Source: Zygotorulaspora mrakii
Taxonomy: Eukaryota; Ascomycota; Saccharomycetes; Saccharomycetales; Saccharomycetaceae
Length of the DNA: 64,000 nt
NCBI RefSeq assembly: GCF_013402915.1
Contig: NC_050724.1
Location: 1,054,001 to 1,118,000, forward strand
Reading direction: 5' to 3'
Part shown: positions 47,763-57,643 of the stretch, piece after piece
Layout: every line of letters starts with the position of its first letter
How positions within the stretch are numbered: the first letter of the stretch is position 1
Translations under genes and position numbers: made by a program
Notes under the pieces: generated by a model
Database searches by the model: none
What the model saw: the letters and a program-made list of their open reading frames with translations, nothing else
What the model was told of the DNA's origin: nothing

Positions 47763-48740
47763 ATGTCTGTTAGTGCGGTTAAACCAGGCTCTACCATACT
47801 GGCTTCAAAGATTTCGAAGGAGTATGTGGATGAGATCACAAAAAAAGTTCATGACATGAAGGATATACGCCCAGATGGACCACTTTTGGTTGGTTTCTTG
47901 GCCAATGACGATCCAGCAGCGGAGATGTACGCAACGTGGACCAAGAAAACAAGTGAGTCTATGGGATTTCGCTACGAGTTGAGAAGGGTGGAAGAGAAGG
48001 ACTTCCTGGAAGAAGCCATAATAGAGGCCAATAGAGATGATTCCGTAGACGGGATTATGGTTTACTATCCGGTGTTTGGCAATGCACAGGATCAGTACTT
48101 GCAGCAAGTCGTATCGAGGGAAAAAGATGTTGAAGGATTGAACCATGTTTATTACCAGAATATGTACCACAATGTGAGATATCTGGACGAGAATAAGCAG
48201 CAAAAGTCTATTCTACCCTGCACGCCGTTAGCCATTGTGAAGATCTTGGAATCGCTGCAGATTTACAACCGTCTGTTGCCGGAGGGGAATAGACTATACG
48301 GTAAGAAATGTGTGGTGGTAAATAGATCTGAGATTGTAGGCAGACCTTTAGCAGCTCTATTGGCCAACGATGGTGCCATAGTTTATTCCATTGATGTGAA
48401 CAATATCCAAAAGTTCACACGTGGTGAAGGATTGAAATTTATCAAGCATCATGTGGAGGATTTGGGTGATTACACAGAGGAGCTCATGAAAGAATGCTGC
48501 TCGGATGCTGATGTTATCGTAACAGGTGTACCTTCAGCAAAGTATAAGTTCCCAACTGAGTACATTAAAGAAGGTGCAGCTTGTATCAATTTTTCGTCAG
48601 AAAAGAACTTTGACGATAGTGTGAAGACCAAGGCATCACTCTATGTGCCAATGACGGGTAAAGTCACCATTTCTATGCTTTTGAGAAACATGTTAAGGCT
48701 GATTGACAATAGTGAGAAACTTAAAAAAGGTACTCAATAA
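47763..48740 (+). CDS. MTD1: NAD-dependent 5,10-methylenetetrahydrofolate dehydrogenase
   Basis: A 325-residue cytosolic enzyme that oxidises 5,10-methylene-THF to 5,10-methenyl-THF with NAD, in one-carbon and purine metabolism. Landmarks are PLLVGFLANDDPAAEMYATWTKK (substrate region), SVDGIMVYYPVFGNAQDQYL, LPCTPLAIVKILESL, the nucleotide-binding VVVNRSEIVGRPLAALLAND and YVPMTGKVTISMLLRNM. Length compares with 320 in S. cerevisiae. The ATG at 47763 is the start; 23 upstream codons are open from a GTG but are acidic and unlike any targeting signal. Confidence 0.97.
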   Translation: MSVSAVKPGSTILASKISKEYVDEITKKVHDMKDIRPDGPLLVGFLANDDPAAEMYATWTKKTSESMGFRYELRRVEEKDFLEEAIIEANRDDSVDGIMVYYPVFGNAQDQYLQQVVSREKDVEGLNHVYYQNMYHNVRYLDENKQQKSILPCTPLAIVKILESLQIYNRLLPEGNRLYGKKCVVVNRSEIVGRPLAALLANDGAIVYSIDVNNIQKFTRGEGLKFIKHHVEDLGDYTEELMKECCSDADVIVTGVPSAKYKFPTEYIKEGAACINFSSEKNFDDSVKTKASLYVPMTGKVTISMLLRNMLRLIDNSEKLKKGTQ

Positions 48741-48886
48741 TAAGCTATTATACTCGACAAAATTCTTGACGTAAGTTACAGGAAAAAGAGATTCCTTTTT
48801 TATACATTTATAAGTACACATTTTAAGCATTGATTGTAATTTGTCTTCAACCGCGATCTTCAACTGATTCGCAGAAAAAAGAATGC

Positions 48887-49945
48887 CTATTTTTTTTGTC
48901 TCTTGGAAGGAGGTTCTGCAACTTCTATGTCAGTAGCGGTGACAAAGTCTTCACCATAGGTATCGTCTGCTGCATCCTCGCCAGTTTGATTTATGTCCTC
49001 CTCCTCATCATTCATGTATTCTTCCATTTCAGCACCATCATCTGTAATTTGGTCGAATTTTGATTTTAGACCTTTTAGTTTTCTTGTTTGTAGTTTATTC
49101 AATTCCTGCTTACCCATGTGAATTGTACCGAATTTATCACCCATGGAATCCACCTCAACATTCTTTGCAGTCTTGAATTCCAGATTTTTAGCCTTCTTCA
49201 ATGCTTCTTTCTCCATTTCTGGAGAAGCTGACTGAATTCTGCCAATTTTGAAATCCAAACGAGGGCCCGTCTCTTCCAATTCGACTCTTGGCAATTTACG
49301 ACCACCCTGTTCACTTCTGTAAGTCTTTAATTTGTAAACTCTGAATAAAACGTTTGGTAATGGCTCACCATCTTGAAAATCACCTTGCACAGTTAAGGAC
49401 AGTACATATTGGAGTCCTGCAACATCTTGAAGATCTGTTACACTTCCTCTGAAAAAATCTAGGAAAAGCGACTTGACATGCTTGTAAACTGGATGAGTAT
49501 CAAATGCACTACCTTGAAATGAAAACATGGGTTTGACACCAAGGGCGAAAGTTTTTTTTTTGAAATCTGACAAAAGCTTGAAGTTTTCAACAACGAGCAA
49601 CTCGATAATGTCATATATTCTGTAACCAAACGTACGGATGAATGTTAAGTTATTCTTACGTTTTTTCGAACTGGTAGACAAAACCATCAGCGAACAATCG
49701 TTCTTTTCGCTAAAAAATTCCAGCGGAGATGCATCCTCAAATGGATGAACGTTGTTCTTTCTCTCAAATCTTTTGATGTCTGGCTTCTTCATTGCACTTA
49801 GATCTACCATAATATCATGCAAAGCCTTGTTAGATGTCTGACCTGGAATGAAAATCGCCTGTTTGACATTTTCCACCAACTTAGGCTCTCTCTCTTTCAG
49901 TGCTCTCTTGGCTCTAGCATTTTTTGGTTTAACTGTCCTAATCAT
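48887..49945 (-). CDS. RPF2: Ribosome biogenesis factor Rpf2
   Basis: A 352-residue nucleolar Brix-domain protein that, with Rrs1, brings the 5S RNP (5S rRNA, Rpl5, Rpl11) into the pre-60S particle. The Brix domain occupies about residues 30-235: VKQAIFIPGQTSNKALHDIM, SLMVLSTSSKKRKNNLTFIR, GVKPMFSFQG and LPRVELEETGPRLDFKIGR. A Lys-rich stretch and an acidic C-terminal tail with GEDAADDTYGEDF follow. Length fits S. cerevisiae (344). PAC and RRPE boxes lie upstream. Confidence 0.97.
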   Translation of the reverse strand: MIRTVKPKNARAKRALKEREPKLVENVKQAIFIPGQTSNKALHDIMVDLSAMKKPDIKRFERKNNVHPFEDASPLEFFSEKNDCSLMVLSTSSKKRKNNLTFIRTFGYRIYDIIELLVVENFKLLSDFKKKTFALGVKPMFSFQGSAFDTHPVYKHVKSLFLDFFRGSVTDLQDVAGLQYVLSLTVQGDFQDGEPLPNVLFRVYKLKTYRSEQGGRKLPRVELEETGPRLDFKIGRIQSASPEMEKEALKKAKNLEFKTAKNVEVDSMGDKFGTIHMGKQELNKLQTRKLKGLKSKFDQITDDGAEMEEYMNDEEEDINQTGEDAADDTYGEDFVTATDIEVAEPPSKRQKK

Positions 49946-50014
49946 GTTGCGTATATGAAACTATCAAAGTTCTAGTTTGCTCCTCAGTTATTACGTAGGA
50001 TTACAGTGCTCTAT

Positions 50015-50067
50015 GCGATGAGCATCTCTTTGATATATGATGAGCTTACTTTTCACCAAAATTTTCA
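50015..50067. promoter_or_regulatory. PAC boxes and RRPE in the RPF2 promoter
   Basis: GCGATGAG at 50015-50022, a shorter GATGAG at 50039-50044 and AAAATTTTCA (RRPE core) at 50058-50067 lie 70-120 bp upstream of the RPF2 ATG and 160-210 bp upstream of divergent NUP133. They fit RPF2's membership in the ribosome-biogenesis regulon. Confidence 0.75.
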
Positions 50068-50225
50068 GCCGTTTTTCGCGATCTGGTGAATGTCATTCAC
50101 ATTAAAATAAAACAATAATATATGTTTTCCAGGCATACATCAAAGATCACTTAAAGAAGGTTCAAACGTAGGTTGGGAGCCGCAATTGAATTTCCATCTC
50201 GTAAAGAACATATCATTAAAATTAT

Positions 50226-53200
50226 ATGAGTACGGAGCGTCCACTCTTCCAATTGAGGAAGGAGTTGAATGGCAAGGGCACATCCACTGATACAGAAATC
50301 AGCGTTGACCATTGTTCCCTCTCAAATGAGAGCAATACCAGTGAATACATGAACTCTGCACTGGAGGACTCGGAATGTGGTACTAATACCCCTGGGACCT
50401 ACAACAACTCCAGGATCTTAACGGAAAACGAGAAATTTGTTGTGAAGAAATTGTCGCCTGAACTTTCCATGCTGACAAGCGATGAAGATGCAGAATTGTT
50501 TGAGGGACTACTCGATACTCACTGCAGTAAAGCTCTGATCAATGATACCAATTATTTGTACATTTGGGACTATCAATCCTCTCAGAAAGAGGTCGATTTT
50601 CATAAGATTCCGTTGCATGAAGAATATGCCGTTCTTAACACCCCTCCAAAGTGTCTGTTTACGTGGCCAGCTGCGATGGATGATTCCACGCAGATGTTTT
50701 TGGATGGCGCTGCTGGATCTGCAGGAGGTGTTTGCATAATACATAGAAAGAACAGTCAGTTCATTTATTTCGAAGATATTGCTTCCGTTAACAATCTGCA
50801 TTCGCAATTAGCCAAGAGCAAAGCAAATGCTATTGACATGAAATTAAAAGCTGATGAAACAGTAACAAATGCGGTAAACTGCGAACCTGCTGGTATAGTG
50901 GTCGCGACAAGCTTAGGAAGACTTCTTTTTATCACTCTAAGAGATTCCACAGGTAAATTAAAGGTACAATTGAAGCAACAGTTGCTGAAATCACAGAGAG
51001 GTTTTTTCTTTCATGGGTTCAATAGGTCAAAAGAAATTGTTTCGCTTAAAGTAGGCGCCATAGTTGGCAGAGGGGAAAGATTACTTCATGTTGTAACGAA
51101 AGGAGGTGATTTCGAAACATGGCAATTATCTCTCAGTATAAGCTGCTACAAAAGAGTCGAGGTTAATTTGTTTGAGCAGATTTTGGATTCTTTACAGGGT
51201 CTTTATCCATTTGCTCACGGCTCTTTGCAGATTCTAGATTCCCATCCATTGCTTCCTGATATGTCATCTGTACATCTAGTATTATCCAGCATCGCAAATG
51301 AAAAGGAAACTTATTATATTCTGAGCACCGTAATAGTTGATGAAAAGACAAGCAGTTTCACAATTTTCTCGACTTACAGGTTGAATACATATGTTGCCCC
51401 ACTGAATAATAACAAGCCAAGTCTGTTCATCCCAGATTCACTTGGCGAGAGCACCAAGGCTGTTACCACCGTTTTCGTTCTATTCCCAAATGCAATTGTT
51501 CTCACTCAGGTGAGTTCTAACCTGGATTCGTCATTCCCCTTGAGGAGAAAATGGGAAGATATAATTTGCCTTCGGGAGAATATAAGAATAATCGGATCCG
51601 GTTACAGCGCTGATTCTTTGTTTATTATGACTAATAGAATGGGTGTGCTGGAAGTTACGATAAAAGAGAATACCAGTCCCGAAGATGATGGGTTAAACTT
51701 TGTTAAATCACACATAGACCAGGCTATTTATTTTTCAGATGTAGGAGCAAATCCTATCGAGTTCAATCTACCTAAAGATATATTTCTCGAATCCCAAGAA
51801 ATAGAGCACGATTTATCACTATCAGCTGAGGAAATATTTTTTTCCAAAGGTAGATATATTCCACCAATGCTGAGCACTTTGACACAACATCTCAGCCTCA
51901 GAACAGGATTATATAAGCATCTCATCGAGTTTGTTATCAGGAACTTCAATTTTAGGATATCACATTACGCCAAACTGGATATTCTCGAAAAATTTGAAAT
52001 ATTGAACTGTTGTTTAAAGTTTTCTACTTTCTTGTACAGCTCCGCTGAGTTAAGCGACATATGGAATAAGACTGTCGCCAGTTTTTCGTTGGATTTGAGC
52101 ACAGACGCACTCATGATAAGTCATATCGACAAGTTTCCTCAATTGTTCACACAGCTACTTCTCTATATCACTAAAACAGGTTCCGCCTTAAAATCTGTTG
52201 AATTCAAATCTCAAATGCTTACATTAATTGTATCATGCTTGTTTTATGCTACACTTGAAGATGGTGAAAAGACAATAAGATACCAATATTTTAAGCTAGA
52301 TCCTTTAGAATTGAACAAAAAGTTGCCATGGTTTATTAGTGTTGATATATTGACTGCAATTAATGATCTGTTTTTTGATTACAAATTTTCAGTGACCCCA
52401 ATATCTGGAGAAATGACGGAGCAGTTATTATCTTTAATTAAGGTCTTATACTACTCTTTCAATCAAACAAATCTATGGTTCAGTGAAGAAGCTAAACGTG
52501 AAAACCTCCCATCTTATCAAAATTTTAAGACACTTTTCAATGAGAACCATTTAAGTTGGAACCTAGCACTTTGCGAGTTGTCAGTTCAAGAGTCTTGCTT
52601 GCAAATAACAGAGTTTTACCGAGATTTCGAAGCCCTTACAGTGATTTTAGAAACTTTAGATAGGGATGAATCACAAGAGCTTTATCAACAATATTTTACG
52701 CGTTTTGGATATGAATTTGCTTCAACGGTTTTCGAATATCATATAAAACAAAATAAGCTGAAGAACTTATTTAATAGATTTCCCGAACAACATGCATTTT
52801 TGGTTCGCTTCTTTGAAAATTCTGAACAATATGGAGATGTTGCTTGGATCCAGCAAATTCTGGATGATGACTACAACAAAGCCTTTCACACGTTATGTTG
52901 CATAACTGGTGAAAACACTATAGATCAATCGTTGCAAACACGTCAATTACATTTGAGCATAGCTAAGTTGACATCTTTGGTGGCGGATGTCGCAACGGTA
53001 CAGAAGGGTACTGTTGATACGATTCAAGCGGAGCTGGATATCGTGGATTCTCAAAAAGATTTAACTCTCAGGTTTGACGAAGGTAAAATCAAATTGTCCT
53101 CCAGATATCAATCGACAGAGATTAGCAAAGTTTTCGAAACTGTGACAAATCTTCTCAAAGAAGAAAAGCCTTTATCCATATACAACATTACAGAAGTGTA

Positions 53201-53669
53201 CAGTATGCTTGACGATGCTGAAAGCTTTTACAATGCCCTCAAATTGCTGGCATTTAGCGGAGAGTCTTTTGACTTTGGCGAAAAGACACTATTGATTGCA
53301 CAAATTTGGAGAAGATGTATTCTTCTACAGGAAGATTGGTCCGAGGTTTCAGACATCACCAAAACTGCGCTTTACCAGGTTTTATACAAGTATTTCGACG
53401 AGGGGTTGTACTTCTCTAATTGTCCACTGCCAAGTTATGAATTAATCGTGAGCAAAGGCTGTTTAGGTGAAGAATATTTATACAAAACCCACGAAAACCT
53501 CACCAATGACCTGAACTCCATCAAAGGGATCTTGGCACAAGATCTACAGGCAATAGAAAATCTGGGAAGAGATTTTCAAACTCGCCTTCAGTCTATAATA
53601 GGATCCGCTAACACGGCGACAGGCAATAAATGCACAGTGAACTACGAGCGTAACGTTGTCGAGCTTTGA
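50226..53669 (+). CDS. NUP133: Nucleoporin Nup133
   Basis: An 1147-residue scaffold nucleoporin of the Nup84 (Y) complex, in the outer rings of the nuclear pore. The first 500 residues are beta-rich (propeller), beginning after an acidic N-terminus with KFVVKKLSPELSMLTSDEDAEL and containing EPAGIVVATSLGRLLFITLRD. The rest is alpha-helical stack, with YIPPMLSTLTQHLSLRTGLYKHLIE (the conserved Nup133 region, about residue 545) and a long helical C-terminus. Length fits S. cerevisiae (1157). Divergent from RPF2, as YKR081C-YKR082W are. Confidence 0.95.
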   Translation: MSTERPLFQLRKELNGKGTSTDTEISVDHCSLSNESNTSEYMNSALEDSECGTNTPGTYNNSRILTENEKFVVKKLSPELSMLTSDEDAELFEGLLDTHCSKALINDTNYLYIWDYQSSQKEVDFHKIPLHEEYAVLNTPPKCLFTWPAAMDDSTQMFLDGAAGSAGGVCIIHRKNSQFIYFEDIASVNNLHSQLAKSKANAIDMKLKADETVTNAVNCEPAGIVVATSLGRLLFITLRDSTGKLKVQLKQQLLKSQRGFFFHGFNRSKEIVSLKVGAIVGRGERLLHVVTKGGDFETWQLSLSISCYKRVEVNLFEQILDSLQGLYPFAHGSLQILDSHPLLPDMSSVHLVLSSIANEKETYYILSTVIVDEKTSSFTIFSTYRLNTYVAPLNNNKPSLFIPDSLGESTKAVTTVFVLFPNAIVLTQVSSNLDSSFPLRRKWEDIICLRENIRIIGSGYSADSLFIMTNRMGVLEVTIKENTSPEDDGLNFVKSHIDQAIYFSDVGANPIEFNLPKDIFLESQEIEHDLSLSAEEIFFSKGRYIPPMLSTLTQHLSLRTGLYKHLIEFVIRNFNFRISHYAKLDILEKFEILNCCLKFSTFLYSSAELSDIWNKTVASFSLDLSTDALMISHIDKFPQLFTQLLLYITKTGSALKSVEFKSQMLTLIVSCLFYATLEDGEKTIRYQYFKLDPLELNKKLPWFISVDILTAINDLFFDYKFSVTPISGEMTEQLLSLIKVLYYSFNQTNLWFSEEAKRENLPSYQNFKTLFNENHLSWNLALCELSVQESCLQITEFYRDFEALTVILETLDRDESQELYQQYFTRFGYEFASTVFEYHIKQNKLKNLFNRFPEQHAFLVRFFENSEQYGDVAWIQQILDDDYNKAFHTLCCITGENTIDQSLQTRQLHLSIAKLTSLVADVATVQKGTVDTIQAELDIVDSQKDLTLRFDEGKIKLSSRYQSTEISKVFETVTNLLKEEKPLSIYNITEVYSMLDDAESFYNALKLLAFSGESFDFGEKTLLIAQIWRRCILLQEDWSEVSDITKTALYQVLYKYFDEGLYFSNCPLPSYELIVSKGCLGEEYLYKTHENLTNDLNSIKGILAQDLQAIENLGRDFQTRLQSIIGSANTATGNKCTVNYERNVVEL

Positions 53670-53779
53670 CTGGAAAATGACAAATGGCTCTCAAGGTGTC
53701 TTCTTCTATTAGTTTCGTATAGCACATAGAAAATATACAACAATGTAGCATTTTTAACCAAAATTAATACTAAATCATT

Positions 53780-54139
53780 TCAATTAGGTAGCTCTTCCTG
53801 ATCTTCAACTCTTATTCGTACCAGTGTTTCTGGCAAAGGAGTCCGTTTATCTCTATCATCTCCCGTTTCACCCTCACCTTTCTTACGCGAGTCCCAAGTG
53901 CCCACCTCGTAGTCTGCCTCAGTATACTGGAGCAGGCTCAAACCGGCTTGCGATATTGATCTTGTTATAGAGTTCCAATTTTCCATAACGTGCGAGACCG
54001 ATGCCGCATTCGACTCCATATGATTAACCTGGTGAGCCATTTCATCCAATTGCGCCTTCATCGAGTCAGTCAACCGTGTAATCTTTTTCAGAGCATTTAA
54101 CTCTTGTCTCTTAAGTGCCACCTGACTCTCCAAAGACAT
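53780..54139 (-). CDS. DAD2: DASH/Dam1 complex subunit Dad2
   Basis: A 119-residue subunit of the ten-protein Dam1 (DASH) ring that couples kinetochores to spindle microtubules. The first 75 residues are coiled-coil (ALKRQELNALKKITRLTDSMK, then NWNSITRSISQAGLSLLQY), followed by an acidic, charged linker and the conserved C-terminal LPETLVRIRVED. The ATG at 54139 is chosen; the frame begins at TTG at 54175 otherwise. S. cerevisiae Dad2 has 133 residues, also follows NUP133 and is convergent with it. Confidence 0.95.
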   Translation of the reverse strand: MSLESQVALKRQELNALKKITRLTDSMKAQLDEMAHQVNHMESNAASVSHVMENWNSITRSISQAGLSLLQYTEADYEVGTWDSRKKGEGETGDDRDKRTPLPETLVRIRVEDQEELPN

Positions 54140-54445
54140 CTGCCCAATTATACCAAACTGGTATCTGGATTGCAATACTACGATGCAACACTTTCATTTC
54201 TCACCATGTATCATCATATATTGATTGCAACTATCTACAGAAAACGTCGAGAGCGATCTATTTTGTCGCGCTTAGCCGCTTGGGCGATGAGTTATTTCAG
54301 GTAAACAAATGGTGGAAAGCTAAGGTAAACACAAAGATAGTGAAGTAAAACCATTGAGAATCCAATCAGTGCTCGCATTTCTAGAGCATACACCTGGGTA
54401 AAATAACCTGAGTAGCAAAAGATTGTTGGCTTTCTAGCCCTAGTT

Positions 54446-56362
54446 ATGGCAAGGGCCTCGAGAAGATATGCTAAGACCAATGGAAGAAGGGCAAAGGATG
54501 CAGCAGAGAATACTACGGCTGAGAGGACTACTCCGCAGATTCAAGAATTGCAGAATATAATGGACCTGGAAAGAAGCAAAATCGAGAAGATGAAATCTGC
54601 TTATATTTCTCAGAACTGCCAATTAGCAAGAGCAAATTCATCTCTGATGATGAAATTCAGTGACTTGGAGGCAAGAATCAGTGACTTGGTTCAAGAAAAT
54701 GTGGCCCTGCGATCCAACAAGTCGAAAATTGAACTGGACTACAGAAAGAGACTCAAAAATCAGCTCCAGGTTCTAGAGGAAGGTATTTCACACAGGTTTG
54801 AAGAGATTTTCCACATGTTTGAGCGGATCAGAGAGAAGGAAAAGTTATCTCAGACATCCGATTCAAGCCATCTGACAGATTCGACGTCCGTATTGGCTAC
54901 GCAAATAGCAAAGCGACGTTCATCAACTATTGGTTCGAGAACTTCAAACCATATTCATTTTGCGGAAGTGCAAAATGGTGGACATTTCATCAATACTGAT
55001 AACCGCGAGTACGCAGGTTCAGATCATGATGCTGAAGCAGACGACAACCCAGTCTCTAGATTGAAAAGAAAAAGACGCAAAAGTTCGAGAAGAGAATCTA
55101 TTATCATACCGACAAGTTTTAATTTCTACGATGAAACGGGATCGGATATCGAGAATCCAAATCACAAACCATTATCAGCAAATTCAATGACTGAAAAATC
55201 GCAAATTCCTGCGGAAGAACAGATACGACCGGAAGAAAATTCCTTAAGGTCTTCCGACAACGGCCCACAGGTACTTGCACAGGAAGAAACACAAAACTGT
55301 GACGCAATGGCCACATTTCAGACTGGTACTGTAGAGAGACATGTTACAGATGAAAATGGGGAAAAGCAGGATCCTATGTCCGCAGAACTGCATGAAGATG
55401 GCTCCTTCAATTTCACTAACTCAATTATAGAATACTCGATACCGGAAGAAGTGATAAACTCTAATGCAAACAATGAAGTAGATCCTCCGTCTTCTTCAAA
55501 AATTGAAGTATTTAGGGACAACGAAGACATTGAGCTACTTCTCGATAAAAAATCTCTCAGTTGTGAAACACCCGATAAAAAGAATGGCAATAAAGTGATT
55601 CCTATAAATAATGAAAACAGCGAAACTAACAAGGTTACCTTCATTCCAATGTCAAAACAAAACAAAGTAAAACACTCCATGAGACTACCGAATTCAAGAT
55701 CCGAGAAAAAGATCATCGATGAGGGTATGCCTGGGACTGGTTCCCAAGGTATAGACTTAAGATCTAGAAGAACGCGGGGAAAGGCAGTAAATTATGCACT
55801 TCCTTCTTTAAGAGCCAAAATGAGACGGCCAACGGAAAAACTAGTTGACGCAACAACCTTTACAAACATTCATGATCTGCAGGTTAGCAAACGATCGAAA
55901 AGGTCAGAGAGCGATAATGACGTTGTAAGATCAGAGTCTGTCGAGACATATAGCGAATTTTTACCCAAAGCTCCTACGAATTCTCCTAATCTATCTAATA
56001 TGAGGCCTGAAGTTCCAGCAGAAAGCATGAAGCCTGGGCAAGATTTGGGAAAGGAAAACCTTACAACTGTTGCATACAAGAAGATATCAAACACTGCGTT
56101 GAATCCTATACTAAGAGATATCACAAATCAACCCAATCCCAAACCATTGAAGACTAAAAAGCTATACAAGAACGCTATTATCAACGATTCGCTAGACAAA
56201 GATGAGATTGCCGCATTGGAGCAAAGCGGAGATCGTACCAGCAAAGGCGCACAGTCTCTTGAGGAAGGCTTGTCAGTATTCGATCTTATTGGATGTAATA
56301 GCTTCAAAGCGGCTCATAAAACATATAGAGCAAAAGTCAAGAAAACAAATATATATAAATAA
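54446..56362 (+). CDS. SGO1: Shugoshin
   Basis: A 638-residue protector of centromeric cohesin and sensor of kinetochore tension. The N-terminal coiled coil (about residues 25-105; SKIEKMKSAYISQNCQLARA, SDLVQENVALRSNKSK) is where PP2A binds in this family. A long disordered middle is rich in Ser/Glu and contains a basic patch LKRKRRKSSRRES. The basic SGO motif that binds phosphorylated H2A is at about residue 430 (DLRSRRTRGKAVNYALPSL, then RAKMRRP). Length compares with 590 in S. cerevisiae. It is adjacent to CDC21, as in YOR073W-YOR074C. Confidence 0.94.
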   Translation: MARASRRYAKTNGRRAKDAAENTTAERTTPQIQELQNIMDLERSKIEKMKSAYISQNCQLARANSSLMMKFSDLEARISDLVQENVALRSNKSKIELDYRKRLKNQLQVLEEGISHRFEEIFHMFERIREKEKLSQTSDSSHLTDSTSVLATQIAKRRSSTIGSRTSNHIHFAEVQNGGHFINTDNREYAGSDHDAEADDNPVSRLKRKRRKSSRRESIIIPTSFNFYDETGSDIENPNHKPLSANSMTEKSQIPAEEQIRPEENSLRSSDNGPQVLAQEETQNCDAMATFQTGTVERHVTDENGEKQDPMSAELHEDGSFNFTNSIIEYSIPEEVINSNANNEVDPPSSSKIEVFRDNEDIELLLDKKSLSCETPDKKNGNKVIPINNENSETNKVTFIPMSKQNKVKHSMRLPNSRSEKKIIDEGMPGTGSQGIDLRSRRTRGKAVNYALPSLRAKMRRPTEKLVDATTFTNIHDLQVSKRSKRSESDNDVVRSESVETYSEFLPKAPTNSPNLSNMRPEVPAESMKPGQDLGKENLTTVAYKKISNTALNPILRDITNQPNPKPLKTKKLYKNAIINDSLDKDEIAALEQSGDRTSKGAQSLEEGLSVFDLIGCNSFKAAHKTYRAKVKKTNIYK

Positions 56363-56456
56363 ATGGAACCTGCATTTACCCCATGTAAAGTTATATATTA
56401 TTTCCAATGTTTTCATCTGCATATCTAAACATATCATACAAGAATTTCACGCTTTT

Positions 56457-57386
56457 TCAAACGCTCATTTGCATTTCGATTTTTTTCTGTGGATTATAGT
56501 TTATAATCTCAAAATCTTCATATTTGAAATCATCAATATTATCAACTTTTCTCTTGATTTTCAATTGAGGAAAACTTGTTGGTGTCCTCGAAATCTGCTT
56601 CTGTAACGCCTCAATATGATTTTTGTACACATGCGCATCACCCATAGTATGAATGAATTCGCCTGGCTCCATATCACAAACATGTGCAATCATCTTGGTC
56701 AACAGAGCATAGGAAGCTATATTGAAGGGAACCCCCAACCCCATGTCACAAGACCTTTGATACAGTAAACAGGAGAGTTTTGGCTTTGAACCATCTGTTG
56801 GGAAATTTACATAAAATTGACAAAACACATGGCAAGGTGGGAGAGCCATCAACGGGAAGTCAGGCGGATTCCATGCACTCATAATAATCCTACGATCATA
56901 TGGGTTATTCTTCAGTTTCGATATCAAATCTTGCAGTTGGTCAAATCCCTGATTGGTGTAATCATCCTCGCAACTTTTATATTTCGCCCCAAAATGTCTC
57001 CATTGAAAACCATAAACTGGACCCAAATCCCTCTCACGTCTGTGAGTTAGTCCTAGCTTGTCAAGATACTCTCTAGAACCGTTACCTTCCCAAATCTTGA
57101 CACCTTGATCCGACAATTTCTGCCCATCTGTACAACCAGAAATGAACCACAGCAATTCAAGTATTATACCCTTTGTAAATACCCTCTTGGTAGTGAACAA
57201 AGGAAAGGTGTCATTCTTCAAATTGAATCGCAGCTGCGGAGGCGCAAACAAACTTAAAGTACCGGTGCCTGTTCTATCTGGTCTAGATTCACCTTCCTCG
57301 ATAATTCTTTTGCAGAGATCTAGATATTGAGATTCCTCTAAATTTCCTTCTTTTGCTGCCTGTTCACTGATCTGCTGTGCTGTCAT
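56457..57386 (-). CDS. CDC21: Thymidylate synthase
   Basis: A 309-residue enzyme that methylates dUMP to dTMP with methylene-tetrahydrofolate. Motifs include [20 protein letters not shown] (phosphate-binding Arg region), [41 protein letters not shown] and the active-site Cys at about residue 185 in [13 protein letters not shown], then [22 protein letters not shown] and [14 protein letters not shown]. Length fits S. cerevisiae (304). Two MluI boxes between it and UFE1 fit its G1/S expression. Confidence 0.99.
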   Translation of the reverse strand: MTAQQISEQAAKEGNLEESQYLDLCKRIIEEGESRPDRTGTGTLSLFAPPQLRFNLKNDTFPLFTTKRVFTKGIILELLWFISGCTDGQKLSDQGVKIWEGNGSREYLDKLGLTHRRERDLGPVYGFQWRHFGAKYKSCEDDYTNQGFDQLQDLISKLKNNPYDRRIIMSAWNPPDFPLMALPPCHVFCQFYVNFPTDGSKPKLSCLLYQRSCDMGLGVPFNIASYALLTKMIAHVCDMEPGEFIHTMGDAHVYKNHIEALQKQISRTPTSFPQLKIKRKVDNIDDFKYEDFEIINYNPQKKIEMQMSV

Positions 57387-57486
57387 ATGTCAAGTAAGTT
57401 GGTTACCGAAGACCTGGTAAATACGATCTTAGTAGAAATTGAATATGATCAAAAAGATTTGTTCAACTCATCAGTGCTTTAAGTGA

Positions 57487-57505
57487 ACGCGTCTTTCACA
57501 CGCGT
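57487..57505. promoter_or_regulatory. Two MCB (ACGCGT) elements upstream of CDC21
   Basis: ACGCGT occurs at 57487-57492 and 57500-57505, about 100-120 bp upstream of the CDC21 ATG and 140-160 bp upstream of divergent UFE1. Paired MluI boxes are the MBF binding sites of DNA-synthesis genes, and CDC21 is a classic target. Confidence 0.85.
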
Positions 57506-57643
57506 CCTGTCTAATTTACAGCATTCCGAGATTTCACTTGAAAGATATCAAGAGCAGAGAAATAAAGGACGTAGTATTGCAAGCATCGCTATAGTGAATT
57601 ACTATTAGATAAGGCATTTGCGAGAAGTAAATACTATCTCATA